From the NCBI GenBank assembly GCA_007127395.1, contig SKZL01000065.1:1-13036 (forward strand): a DNA stretch of 13,036 nt, written 5' to 3'. The notes below the pieces were generated by a model that did no database searches, was not told the DNA's origin, and was given only the letters and a program-made list of their open reading frames with translations. Numbering within the stretch: the first letter of the stretch is position 1; every line of letters begins with the position of its first letter. Made by a program: the position numbers and the translations under genes. This document shows positions 6,548 to 13,036 of the stretch, in pieces. The DNA comes from Balneolaceae bacterium. GTDB lineage: Bacteria; Bacteroidota; Rhodothermia; Balneolales; Balneolaceae.

Positions 6548-9100
6548 TCAGTTTGTTTCCAGCCTCAAAATCTCGAGCGGCGAATGCCTGAAAATATGTC
6601 GGCTGCCACTCCATCCGATGAGGATTGCGGTTATGATGATCAATAGTGTTATCAGAGAAAGGGTGAGGAAATCCGGGATGAAAGTAAGATCGAAGTAGAA
6701 TGTTGCCAGTCCCCAGCTAGCAACAACAGCCAGGATCAGGCCGGTGAGGCTGGCCAGAAGCCCAAGCAGTGCATACTCGATGGTCTGGATGGACCCTATC
6801 TGTGATTTTTTGGCACCCAGTGTACGCAACAGGACTGATTCCCTGGTTCTTTGCCTTCTGCTGATCATGATCGAATTGGCCAGGACAATAAAGCCTGTAA
6901 ATATGCTAAAGAGTGCCATAAACTGTACTGCAAGAGCAATTTTATCCAGAAATTCCCGCACACTTTGCAGTGCCACGGAGATATCTATCGCTGAGATATT
7001 TGGAAATTCAGATACAACCGCTTGCTGTATGGCCAGTGAGCTTTCGTTGGTTTCTGCTTTTACCGTTGCGGCATAAAACTGTGGGGCATCTTCCAGTACT
7101 CCTTTTGGAAATAGAACGAAGAAATTGGGTTCAGCCCGTTGAAAATCAACCTCTCTGATACTTGCAATCACGGTTCGAATGGGTACACCCTGAACATCAA
7201 AACCGAGGCTGTCTCCAAGTTCAAGCTCTAACTCATCCATAATTTGAGGTGATACAGAGATTGGTATCACAGATCTTAGTCCATCAGCCTCTGAAATCCA
7301 TTCGCCCTCAATGATGGTTTCTGCATCAGATAAAGACTCCCGATAGGTGACCCTGTACTCTCTTGTCAATGCCCAGCCACTTAGTTGCAGTGTGGTATCG
7401 GCACGTACATCACGCAGTGGAACTCCCTTTCGTTCAGATAGTCTCATGGATACAATCGGAACATTTTGTAAGACTGAACCGCCATTCTCTTCGATCGTAT
7501 TGATTAAGCCACTATTTTGATCCGACTGAATATCATAGAAGACCAGATCCGGGGTTTCATCACCCAGTTGAAGATCGATTCTCTGTAATATCATATCCTG
7601 GGAGAGATACAGTGTTCCGATCAGTAACATCCCCATCCCAAGAGTTGTGACTAGCATGGATGTTTGATTATTTGGCCTGAAAAGATTGGCCATGCCCTGG
7701 CGCAGTTCGTAAGAAAATGATTTGAGCCTCAGGCCTTTAACGATGCCCATCAAAAATCCAGCAACGATCCAGAGCAGAAAAATGAAAAAGAGGAGTGAGA
7801 TCGTAAAAAGTGTTGCCGCAATAAAGCTGCCTGTGAGTAGTCCGACGATCGTGATGACGACTGAAACTGCGATCAGTGCAGTGACTGCTTTCACCCGTTT
7901 TGAGAGTGCCGATACCGGAGAAAAATGGCTGTTTCTCAATGTAAGGAGTGGAGAAATGGTACTGATTGCAGCGAGTGGCATCATCGAAAAGAGTATACTG
8001 ATCAAAGCCCCGGTAAAAAGACCGAGCAGTACGGCCTGTACAGATATTGCCTGAACAATCTGAAAAGGGAGCAGGTCTGTAAAGAGTGTAGGAATATAAA
8101 GTTGAAGGAAAATCCCCAGTCCGCTGCCTAAAAGTGCACCGATCAGGCCAACTACAGTAATTTGAATGGCAAAAGTGGCCAGGATAGTCTCTTTTGTTGC
8201 CCCCAGACATCGCAATGTAGCTACCATTGATGTCTTTCTTTTGATATAGACATATATAGCGCTTGCTACACCTAAACCGCCAAGAAGCAGAGCGATGAAA
8301 CCGATCAGTCCCAGGAATTTGGTCAGATTGTCGACGATCTGTTCAAAATCCTGTTTTCTTGATTCGACAGTTTCGATACGAACTCTGTTCTCCCTGGCCA
8401 GCGGACGCAATCCATCTACAAAAGCGCTAACCTCTTCCGGTGAATCGATCTCAAAGTACTGTTTATAGGTCACCCTGCTGCCGCGGTCAAGCAGGCCTGT
8501 CCCCTCTAATAAATTTCTGGAGATGTAGATACGTGGCCCTATCAATGAGAATGCGGCTGCTTCACCGGGGACATTAATTAACGCACCACCGATAACCAGG
8601 TCGATATTACCAACCCTGATGCTATCTCCGACAGATGCGTTGAACTGGTTCATGGCTGTCTGTTCGACCAGGGCAAAAGAGTCCTCCTGATATCTCAGGG
8701 CGGCATCTGCCGGTTCGGTTGTAATTCTTCCGTAGAAAGGGAAAGGTCCGTCTATAGCCCTGATTTGAGATAGCCTGTTGGCTCCGCTCTGTTTGAAAAA
8801 GACCATGGAGTTGAATTCAACCGCTATAGCATCGCTGCCTCCAACTGAATCAATAAAAGCAAGAATGGGTTCCGGGAAAGGTTGTGTGGATCTGAGCTCA
8901 ATATCAGCACCCAACAGCTCTCTGGATTGGTCATCAACAGTGAGCAGGACATCATTTCTAAATGAAAGAATCGCAACCAGGGCGGCAACACCTGCAATTA
9001 CAGATGTTGTATAGAGCATGAGGGTTTTCCACTGCGGTTTCGCATCACGGAAAGCCAGTTTCCAGCTAAAGGGGGAGAATAATTCACGAAAAAAATTCAT
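6548..9100 (-). CDS. ybbP: ABC exporter permease, FtsX/MacB type (YbbP-like)
   Basis: An 850-residue inner-membrane protein, close in length and layout to Escherichia coli YbbP (about 800 residues). Helix 1 is at about 26-48 and is followed by a periplasmic MacB_PCD-like domain (about 50-262). The first FtsX block has helices near 264-286, 305-335 and 352-380. A middle set lies near 404-428, 430-455 and 480-500. A second periplasmic domain (about 505-715) precedes the second FtsX block (720-745, 773-798, 812-833). Cytoplasmic coupling segments RCLGATKETIL (297-307) and RTLGAKKSQIG (759-769) mark the two FtsX halves. The start is fixed by the TAATG overlap with the upstream ATPase gene. Such transporters use ATP in the cytoplasm to act on substrates in the periplasm or membrane, as LolCDE and MacB do; the substrate of YbbAP is not settled. 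The divergent tesA gene supports the YbbP assignment. Confidence 0.92.
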   Translation of the reverse strand: MNFFRELFSPFSWKLAFRDAKPQWKTLMLYTTSVIAGVAALVAILSFRNDVLLTVDDQSRELLGADIELRSTQPFPEPILAFIDSVGGSDAIAVEFNSMVFFKQSGANRLSQIRAIDGPFPFYGRITTEPADAALRYQEDSFALVEQTAMNQFNASVGDSIRVGNIDLVIGGALINVPGEAAAFSLIGPRIYISRNLLEGTGLLDRGSRVTYKQYFEIDSPEEVSAFVDGLRPLARENRVRIETVESRKQDFEQIVDNLTKFLGLIGFIALLLGGLGVASAIYVYIKRKTSMVATLRCLGATKETILATFAIQITVVGLIGALLGSGLGIFLQLYIPTLFTDLLPFQIVQAISVQAVLLGLFTGALISILFSMMPLAAISTISPLLTLRNSHFSPVSALSKRVKAVTALIAVSVVITIVGLLTGSFIAATLFTISLLFFIFLLWIVAGFLMGIVKGLRLKSFSYELRQGMANLFRPNNQTSMLVTTLGMGMLLIGTLYLSQDMILQRIDLQLGDETPDLVFYDIQSDQNSGLINTIEENGGSVLQNVPIVSMRLSERKGVPLRDVRADTTLQLSGWALTREYRVTYRESLSDAETIIEGEWISEADGLRSVIPISVSPQIMDELELELGDSLGFDVQGVPIRTVIASIREVDFQRAEPNFFVLFPKGVLEDAPQFYAATVKAETNESSLAIQQAVVSEFPNISAIDISVALQSVREFLDKIALAVQFMALFSIFTGFIVLANSIMISRRQRTRESVLLRTLGAKKSQIGSIQTIEYALLGLLASLTGLILAVVASWGLATFYFDLTFIPDFLTLSLITLLIIITAILIGWSGSRHIFRHSPLEILRLETN

Positions 9101-9822
9101 TATACATTATCCAATTGAGGTGTTTCTGATCGCTCTTTCAACAGGGTATCGACCTCGATGTGACCATTTTTTAACTGGATCATCCGGTCACATTTCTCAG
9201 CAAGCTCTCTGTCGTGAGTTACGATCACCAGTGTGGTGCCCTCTTTTTGGTTCAGCTCAAAGAGGAGTTGTTCTATTTGAGCTCCGGTCTCCCCATCCAG
9301 GTTGCCGGTAGGTTCATCTGCGAAGAGGATACCCGGTTTGTGGATAAATGCTCTGGCAAGCCCCACTCGCTGCTGTTCACCACCCGAAAGTTGATTTGGG
9401 TAGTGGTGAGATCGGTCAGACAGCCCAACACTTTCGAGCAGTTCCAGGGCTCTTTCCTCCACATCCCTATAAGCGAGTCCCCGCAATTCGATTGGAACCA
9501 TTACATTTTCAAGAGCTGTCAGGGTTGGAATTAACTGAAATGATTGAAATACAAAACCGATCTGTTCATTTCTGATTTTTGAGAGTTCATCCTCAGTAAA
9601 TTCAGAAATTTTGTTACCGTTTAGCGTAACCGATCCGGATGTCGGTTTATCCAGGCCGGCACAGAGGCCTAAAAGTGTTGTTTTGCCGCTGCCGGAGGGG
9701 CCAACAATAGCGCATGAAGTTCCAGTATCGATTGAAAAAGATACATTATTGAGAACCGTGAGGGAATGTTGGCCGCTTTTAAACGTTTTGGTGAGTGATT
9801 GTGCAGTCAATATATGGGTCAT
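9100..9822 (-). CDS. ybbA: ABC exporter ATPase (YbbA/LolD-like)
   Basis: A 240-residue ATPase that energises the permease encoded next to it. Numbered from the ATG at 9822, it has Walker A GPSGSGKT (41-48), a Q-loop Gln (93), the signature LSGGEQQR (145-152), Walker B ILFADEP with catalytic Glu170, a D-loop GNLDG and the switch His203 (VTHD). This is the complete set for an active LolD/MacB-class ATPase. The frame continues upstream to a GTG at 9873, but [14 protein letters not shown] is the normal family start and no ribosome binding site favours the GTG. Its TAA overlaps the permease ATG by one base, so the two are probably translated in step. It is transcribed away from the tesA-like gene. 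A candidate promoter lies at 9889-9916. Confidence 0.94.
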   Translation of the reverse strand: MTHILTAQSLTKTFKSGQHSLTVLNNVSFSIDTGTSCAIVGPSGSGKTTLLGLCAGLDKPTSGSVTLNGNKISEFTEDELSKIRNEQIGFVFQSFQLIPTLTALENVMVPIELRGLAYRDVEERALELLESVGLSDRSHHYPNQLSGGEQQRVGLARAFIHKPGILFADEPTGNLDGETGAQIEQLLFELNQKEGTTLVIVTHDRELAEKCDRMIQLKNGHIEVDTLLKERSETPQLDNV

Positions 9823-9888
9823 AACACGATGATAATCATTCAAATAACTAGTGAATTCAACAACTCTTTTCACTCAGAGTGTGTTGAT

Positions 9889-9916
9889 TAAATAGGGTAT
9901 GTAGTTTCTTGTTCAA
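9889..9916 (-). promoter_or_regulatory. Candidate promoter of ybbA-ybbP
   Basis: On the - strand TTGAAC and TATTTA are separated by 16 bases. This resembles a sigma70-type promoter and would give a leader of about 60 bases to the ATG at 9822. Bacteroidota-type consensus elements differ, so this is tentative. Confidence 0.3.
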
Positions 9917-9930
9917 TATGTAACCTGATT

Positions 9931-9950
9931 ACGTACAATTTCGTGTACGT
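9931..9950. promoter_or_regulatory. 20-bp palindrome, candidate operator
   Basis: ACGTACA and TGTACGT form perfect 7-bp arms around ATTTCG. It lies just upstream of the candidate ybbA promoter. The half-site TGTACGT recurs at 10162-10168, directly against the tesA start codon. A dimeric regulator could bind here; none is identified. Confidence 0.5.
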
Positions 9951-9970
9951 TCAGTCCGTCCTGTTCGTTT

Positions 9971-10037
9971 AACACTCGGATGTTAGAGTGAACAGTTTAG
10001 GTTGTTTAATTCATTCCGCTACAAACAGTAACATTTA
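9971..10037 (+). repeat. 67-bp direct repeat, copy 1
   Basis: It matches 10081-10147 at 53 of 67 positions by my count, without gaps. Nested arms can pair: GATGTTA (9979-9985) with TAACATT (10029-10035), and GAGTGAA (9986-9992) with TTCATTC (10010-10016). This gives 14 pairs, including two G-U, with a 17-base loop and a 12-base one-sided bulge. Confidence 0.8.
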
Positions 10038-10080
10038 TAATTGATCCTGGCGGTTTTGGTTCAATTGACTTTCATCAATA

Positions 10081-10147
10081 AACGTGCGAATGTTAGAATG
10101 AACAGTTTGGTTTGTATATTTCATTCCACTTTAAACAGTAACGTTAA
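10081..10147 (+). repeat. 67-bp direct repeat, copy 2
   Basis: This is the second copy, exactly 110 bp downstream of the first. Arms: AATGTTA (10089-10095) with TAACGTT (10139-10145), and GAATGAA (10096-10102) with TTCATTC (10120-10126). All 14 pairs are kept; the three bases that differ from copy 1 within the arms swap Watson-Crick and G-U pairs. It ends 21 bases before the tesA start, so in RNA it could cover or adjoin the translation start. Confidence 0.8.
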
Positions 10148-10168
10148 AAGATCGAACATTTTGTACGT

Positions 10169-10786
10169 ATGGTTAAGCTAAAGGTTTTCTGTTTACTAAT
10201 TTTTACTCTTTTCTTCTCGCAAGCGATGGCTCAGGAGAGTAAAACCATCCTTTTTTTCGGTGACAGTATCACCGCAGGATATGGGATTGATTCATACGAT
10301 GCTTTTCCGGCGCTGATACAGGAGAAACTGGATCAATCAGGTTACAATTACAGAGCTGTAAACGCAGGTTTGAGCGGTGAAACCTCTGCAGGTGGAGTAA
10401 GAAGAGTGGATTGGATTCTTCAACAAAAGGTGGACATCTTTGTTCTGGAACTGGGCGGAAATGACGGATTGAGAGGCATTGATCCCGCAGATACCAAACG
10501 AAACCTTCAGGGAATTATGGATAGAGTGTGGGAGACTTATCCGGATGTGATCATGGTTTTGACGGGTATGGAAGCTCCTCCAAATATGGGAGAAGCATAT
10601 ACAACTGCATTCAGATCCATTTACAGAGAGTTGGCCGATGAGAATGATGTAATATTCATGCCATTTATTTTGGAAGGTGTGGCGGGTGACCCGGATCTGA
10701 ACCTGCCCGACGGAATCCATCCCACTGAAGAGGGGCATGAGATTGTGGCTCGTAATATCTGGTCTCTGATTGAGCCGCATTTATAA
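10169..10786 (+). CDS. tesA: SGNH esterase / lysophospholipase L1 (TesA-like)
   Basis: A 205-residue secreted hydrolase, similar in length to E. coli TesA (208). A signal peptide (LKVFCLLIFTLFFSQAMA) is probably cleaved after Ala21, placing the enzyme in the periplasm. All four SGNH blocks are present: GDSITAGYG with nucleophile Ser33, the Gly of block II in NAGLSGETSAGG, GGND with Asn98, and DGIHP with Asp181 and His184. The family cleaves ester and thioester bonds of lysophospholipids, acyl-CoA and aryl esters in vitro; the natural substrate here is unknown. It is divergent from ybbA-ybbP, as in E. coli. No ribosome binding site precedes the ATG; the seven bases just before it are TGTACGT, a half-site of the palindrome at 9931-9950. 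Confidence 0.95.
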   Translation: MVKLKVFCLLIFTLFFSQAMAQESKTILFFGDSITAGYGIDSYDAFPALIQEKLDQSGYNYRAVNAGLSGETSAGGVRRVDWILQQKVDIFVLELGGNDGLRGIDPADTKRNLQGIMDRVWETYPDVIMVLTGMEAPPNMGEAYTTAFRSIYRELADENDVIFMPFILEGVAGDPDLNLPDGIHPTEEGHEIVARNIWSLIEPHL

Positions 10787-10987
10787 CATGCGATATTATC
10801 GAATCTGTACTCCAAGGATGATCAGTTGAGACATTTTTTTCGGAGCTTATCTTACCGTCTCAGTCCATTGTTTCGCAATAGTTTTAACAGATTTGAGAAA
10901 AAATAGTATTCATTGGACTGCCTCAAAAATTACCTTTCTTTTTGTTTATTAAACATATCTGAGGATCGTTATCCGGAAGATGCGGTC

Positions 10988-11020
10988 ATTATTATGAAAT
11001 TATTATGAAATTGTTATGGA
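10988..11020 (+). repeat. Three tandem 11-bp repeats
   Basis: ATTATTATGAA occurs twice in a row, followed by ATTGTTATGGA. The period of about one helical turn places each copy on the same DNA face, 99-131 bases before the receptor ATG. It may be a bent or protein-binding promoter element, or simply AT-rich slippage. Confidence 0.6.
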
Positions 11021-11059
11021 AGCGCTTGCGTATCCAAAGAAATGAGCTTTATTTTAGGC

Positions 11060-11079
11060 AACGCTTGAAATGCGTTTTT
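11060..11079 (+). terminator. Hairpin with T run in the receptor leader
   Basis: AACGC (11060-11064) pairs with GCGTT (11072-11076) around TTGAAAT, and the T run extends to 11079. It resembles a weak intrinsic terminator. It lies only 39 bases before the receptor ATG, so it is either the end of upstream transcription or an attenuator in the receptor leader. Confidence 0.35.
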
Positions 11080-11118
11080 ATCGCTCTGTGTCTAATTCAT
11101 AACTCTAATGACTCTCAT

Positions 11119-13036
11119 ATGAAAAAACGAATACCATCTGGCGGACTCACAAGAGTTCTGCTACTATTAATGATCTTTTCTTTGATTGGTGTGGGTGTAT
11201 CGTTTGCATCTGTTTCCACAGAAATTAATGATGAAGAACGAATAACTGTATCGGGTGTTGTGGTTGATGCAACAACCGGTGAGAGGCTTGCCGGTGTGAA
11301 TGTGGTGGTTCAGGGAACTGTTGTTGGCGTCGCCACAAACACGAGAGGCGAGTTTACTCTGCGTGTAAATGCAAACCCTCCTGTGACTCTTGTTGTTTCA
11401 ATTATCGGATACACATCTCAAAGAGTTGAGATTACCGAACAGGAAGTAACCGGACTGGAAGTTAGCCTCAGGGAGGAGATGATTCTGGGCTCAGATATTG
11501 TTGTATCGGCATCAAGAGTGGAGGAGAGTATACTTGATGCACCGGTCTCGATTGAAAAAATGGACATTATTGCGGTCAATCAGACAGCAGCATCCAGTTA
11601 TTATCAAGGACTTGCGAACTTAAAGGGGGTGGATATGACCACCAGCAGTATCAATTTTCAGATTGTGAATGCAAGGGGTTTCAACTCAACAGGGAACACC
11701 CGAATGGTTCAGCTCACTGATGGTATGGACACTGCCGCTCCGGCCCTTAACTTCCCAATCGGTAACCTGAATGGTCCATCCGTACTGGATGTAGAGAGTC
11801 TGGAGTTTATTCCGGGTGCTTCATCCGCGCTATATGGACCGAATGCGTTCAACGGTATCTTGTTGGTAAACAGTAAAAACCCCTATCGATATCCGGGGCT
11901 CAGTGTTCATGTTCAGACCGCTTTCAACCATATTGATGGTAATGGAGCTCTTGGAGAGCCGGATAGTGCACAACCGATGTATGAAACATCTCTACGGTAT
12001 GCGAATACCATCGGTGACCGTTTCGCATTCAAGGTAAATTTCAGTTATTCACAAGCCAATGACTGGAGAGGTATTAATTATTCAGATAAGAATAGTAATC
12101 TGACACCGGCCGGTATGGCAAACAACCCCGCATATGACGGCGTTCATCTTTATGGAGATGACGGAACGTTCAATATTGCACTGCTGGGGTTAAATCCGGA
12201 TTTAAGGAATCAACTTGCGCAAGGTATTGCTGCACAAGTGACTGGCCTGCCTGTTCAGATAGCGGAGCAGTATGTGGCAGCACTCCCCAACCAGGCTGTA
12301 GCCAGAACCGGTTACCGTGAGGAGCATTTGGTGGATCATGACGCTGAAAACCTGAAACTGGGTACTTCTTTGCACTACCGCCTTACAGACAATCTGGAGG
12401 CAAGTTATTCCTTCAATTATGGTTATGGTACATCGGTTTATAGCGGTGCTCAGAGGTACAGCCTCAATAAATTCAATATTGCTCAACATAAACTGGAATT
12501 TGAGGGGGATAATTTCCTGGTTCGGGCATATGGTACATTCGAAGATTCGGGCGATTCATACATAGCGGATTTTGTCGGATTCTCCATCAATGATCAATAT
12601 AGAAATACCAATGAATGGTTTGGCCTCTATGGTGCTACATTTGCCGGTGGGTTGATTCAGGCTGCTGCTCAGGCACAAGGCGGTAACCCTACATTTAATC
12701 CGGCGACTGTAAATGCGATTCTGTCAAATCCGGATGCACTCAATTTATTGCATGGGGCTGCACGTCAGGCTGCCGACCAGGGGCGTTTCCAGCCGGGAAC
12801 ACCTGAGTTTGATGCTGCTTTTGACCGTGCTGTGAATGATGTGATCCCAAGAGGAGCTCTCTTCAATGATAAATCCAGGTTTCTCCATACAGAGGGGATC
12901 TATAACTTCAAAAATGAAATTTCATTTATAGATCTGCAGATGGGGCTGAGCTTCAGACAGTATCAGCTAAGATCAAACGGAACCATCTTTGCGGATGGTG
13001 ACGGCGGAGTGAATATCAACGAATATGGAGGATTTC
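11119..13036 (+). CDS. TonB-dependent outer-membrane receptor (5' part)
   Basis: The frame is open from the ATG at 11119 to the window end (639 complete codons), so the C-terminal part of the barrel is missing. A signal peptide (LLLLMIFSLIGVGVSFA) is probably cleaved near residue 30. Residues 43-118 form a carboxypeptidase-regulatory-like domain (VSGVVVDATTGERLAGVNVVVQG, then VVSIIGYTSQRVEI), common in Bacteroidota receptors. The plug follows at about 127-255, beginning DIVVSASRVEES and containing DVESLEFIPGASSALYGPNAFNGILLVNSKNP, the typical plug end. The remainder has barrel-strand character (LHYRLTDNLEASYSFNYGYG). Such receptors use TonB energy to import siderophores, vitamins or glycans; the ligand cannot be read here. 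Whether a SusD partner follows is outside the window. No ribosome binding site is visible; the repeat at 10988 and the hairpin at 11060 are candidate control elements. Confidence 0.93.
   Translation, partial: MKKRIPSGGLTRVLLLLMIFSLIGVGVSFASVSTEINDEERITVSGVVVDATTGERLAGVNVVVQGTVVGVATNTRGEFTLRVNANPPVTLVVSIIGYTSQRVEITEQEVTGLEVSLREEMILGSDIVVSASRVEESILDAPVSIEKMDIIAVNQTAASSYYQGLANLKGVDMTTSSINFQIVNARGFNSTGNTRMVQLTDGMDTAAPALNFPIGNLNGPSVLDVESLEFIPGASSALYGPNAFNGILLVNSKNPYRYPGLSVHVQTAFNHIDGNGALGEPDSAQPMYETSLRYANTIGDRFAFKVNFSYSQANDWRGINYSDKNSNLTPAGMANNPAYDGVHLYGDDGTFNIALLGLNPDLRNQLAQGIAAQVTGLPVQIAEQYVAALPNQAVARTGYREEHLVDHDAENLKLGTSLHYRLTDNLEASYSFNYGYGTSVYSGAQRYSLNKFNIAQHKLEFEGDNFLVRAYGTFEDSGDSYIADFVGFSINDQYRNTNEWFGLYGATFAGGLIQAAAQAQGGNPTFNPATVNAILSNPDALNLLHGAARQAADQGRFQPGTPEFDAAFDRAVNDVIPRGALFNDKSRFLHTEGIYNFKNEISFIDLQMGLSFRQYQLRSNGTIFADGDGGVNINEYGGF

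Larger units (their letters stand above)
9823..10168. other. Divergent regulatory region between ybbA and tesA
   Basis: This 346-bp non-coding stretch must hold promoters for both divergent units. It contains a candidate ybbA promoter (9889-9916), a 20-bp palindrome (9931-9950), two copies of a 67-bp direct repeat with conserved stem potential (9971-10037 and 10081-10147), and a TATAAT at 10036-10041 that could serve as a -10 element for tesA. No gene is supported here. Confidence 0.75.
10787..11118. other. Intergenic region between tesA and the TonB receptor
   Basis: This 332-bp region has no supported gene. It contains TGAGAC (10827-10832) with GTCTCA (10857-10862), a long-range pair CAGTCCA (10861-10867) with TGGACTG (10914-10920), a triple 11-bp repeat (10988-11020), and a hairpin with a T run (11060-11079) near the receptor start. 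The tesA terminator is not obvious. Confidence 0.6.

Noticed and set aside
7737-8210. 157-residue open frame on the same strand as the permease gene
   Set aside because: It is a frame-shifted shadow inside the permease gene, with Cys/Arg/His-rich composition and no recognisable domain.
9823-9873. GTG start at 9873 for the ATPase
   Set aside because: It would add 17 residues not expected for the family and has no supporting ribosome binding site; the ATG at 9822 is a normal start.
10861-10920. CAGTCCA/TGGACTG inverted repeat as a mobile-element end or terminator
   Set aside because: The arms are 7 bp with a 46-base loop, with no transposase nearby and no target duplication seen; not enough for a call.

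Overview
The window looks like an ordinary chromosomal stretch of a Gram-negative bacterium of the Bacteroidota/Balneolota/Rhodothermota kind. This is inferred from family content: a Y_Y_Y-type sensor kinase, a TonB-dependent receptor with an N-terminal carboxypeptidase-regulatory-like domain, a FadL/OMPP1-like barrel protein, a tandem UspA protein, moderate GC, and a mix of strong and absent Shine-Dalgarno sites. Genus cannot be settled from the sequence. I saw no tRNA, rRNA, insertion sequence, integrase or CRISPR array.

Left part (1-5062, all + strand): the 3' part of a membrane sensor histidine kinase, its NarL/LuxR-type response regulator, a surface lipoprotein with a Tyr/His/Trp-rich segment and a 14-residue tandem repeat, and a FadL-like outer-membrane barrel protein. 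An 18-bp dyad lies between the response-regulator gene and the lipoprotein gene. A degenerate 33-34 bp tandem repeat begins inside the last codons of the barrel gene and continues past its stop.

Middle part (5220-9822, - strand): a two-domain universal stress protein converges on the barrel gene. Upstream of it lies an ABC exporter operon read leftwards: the ATPase (ybbA-like), the large FtsX/MacB-type permease (ybbP-like, joined to the ATPase gene by a TAATG overlap) and a small two-helix membrane protein.

Right part (10169-13036, + strand): a tesA-like secreted SGNH esterase/lysophospholipase is divergent from ybbA-ybbP, the arrangement also known in Escherichia coli. It is followed by a large TonB-dependent receptor that runs off the window.

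The most unusual DNA is the 346-bp divergent region between ybbA and tesA. It carries a 67-bp imperfect direct repeat at exactly 110-bp spacing. Both copies can form the same 14-bp two-part stem, and all three base changes within the arms keep pairing. A separate 20-bp palindrome lies on the ybbA side, and one of its half-sites recurs directly against the tesA start codon. This is the best candidate for an undescribed regulatory element. The protein genes themselves belong to known families.
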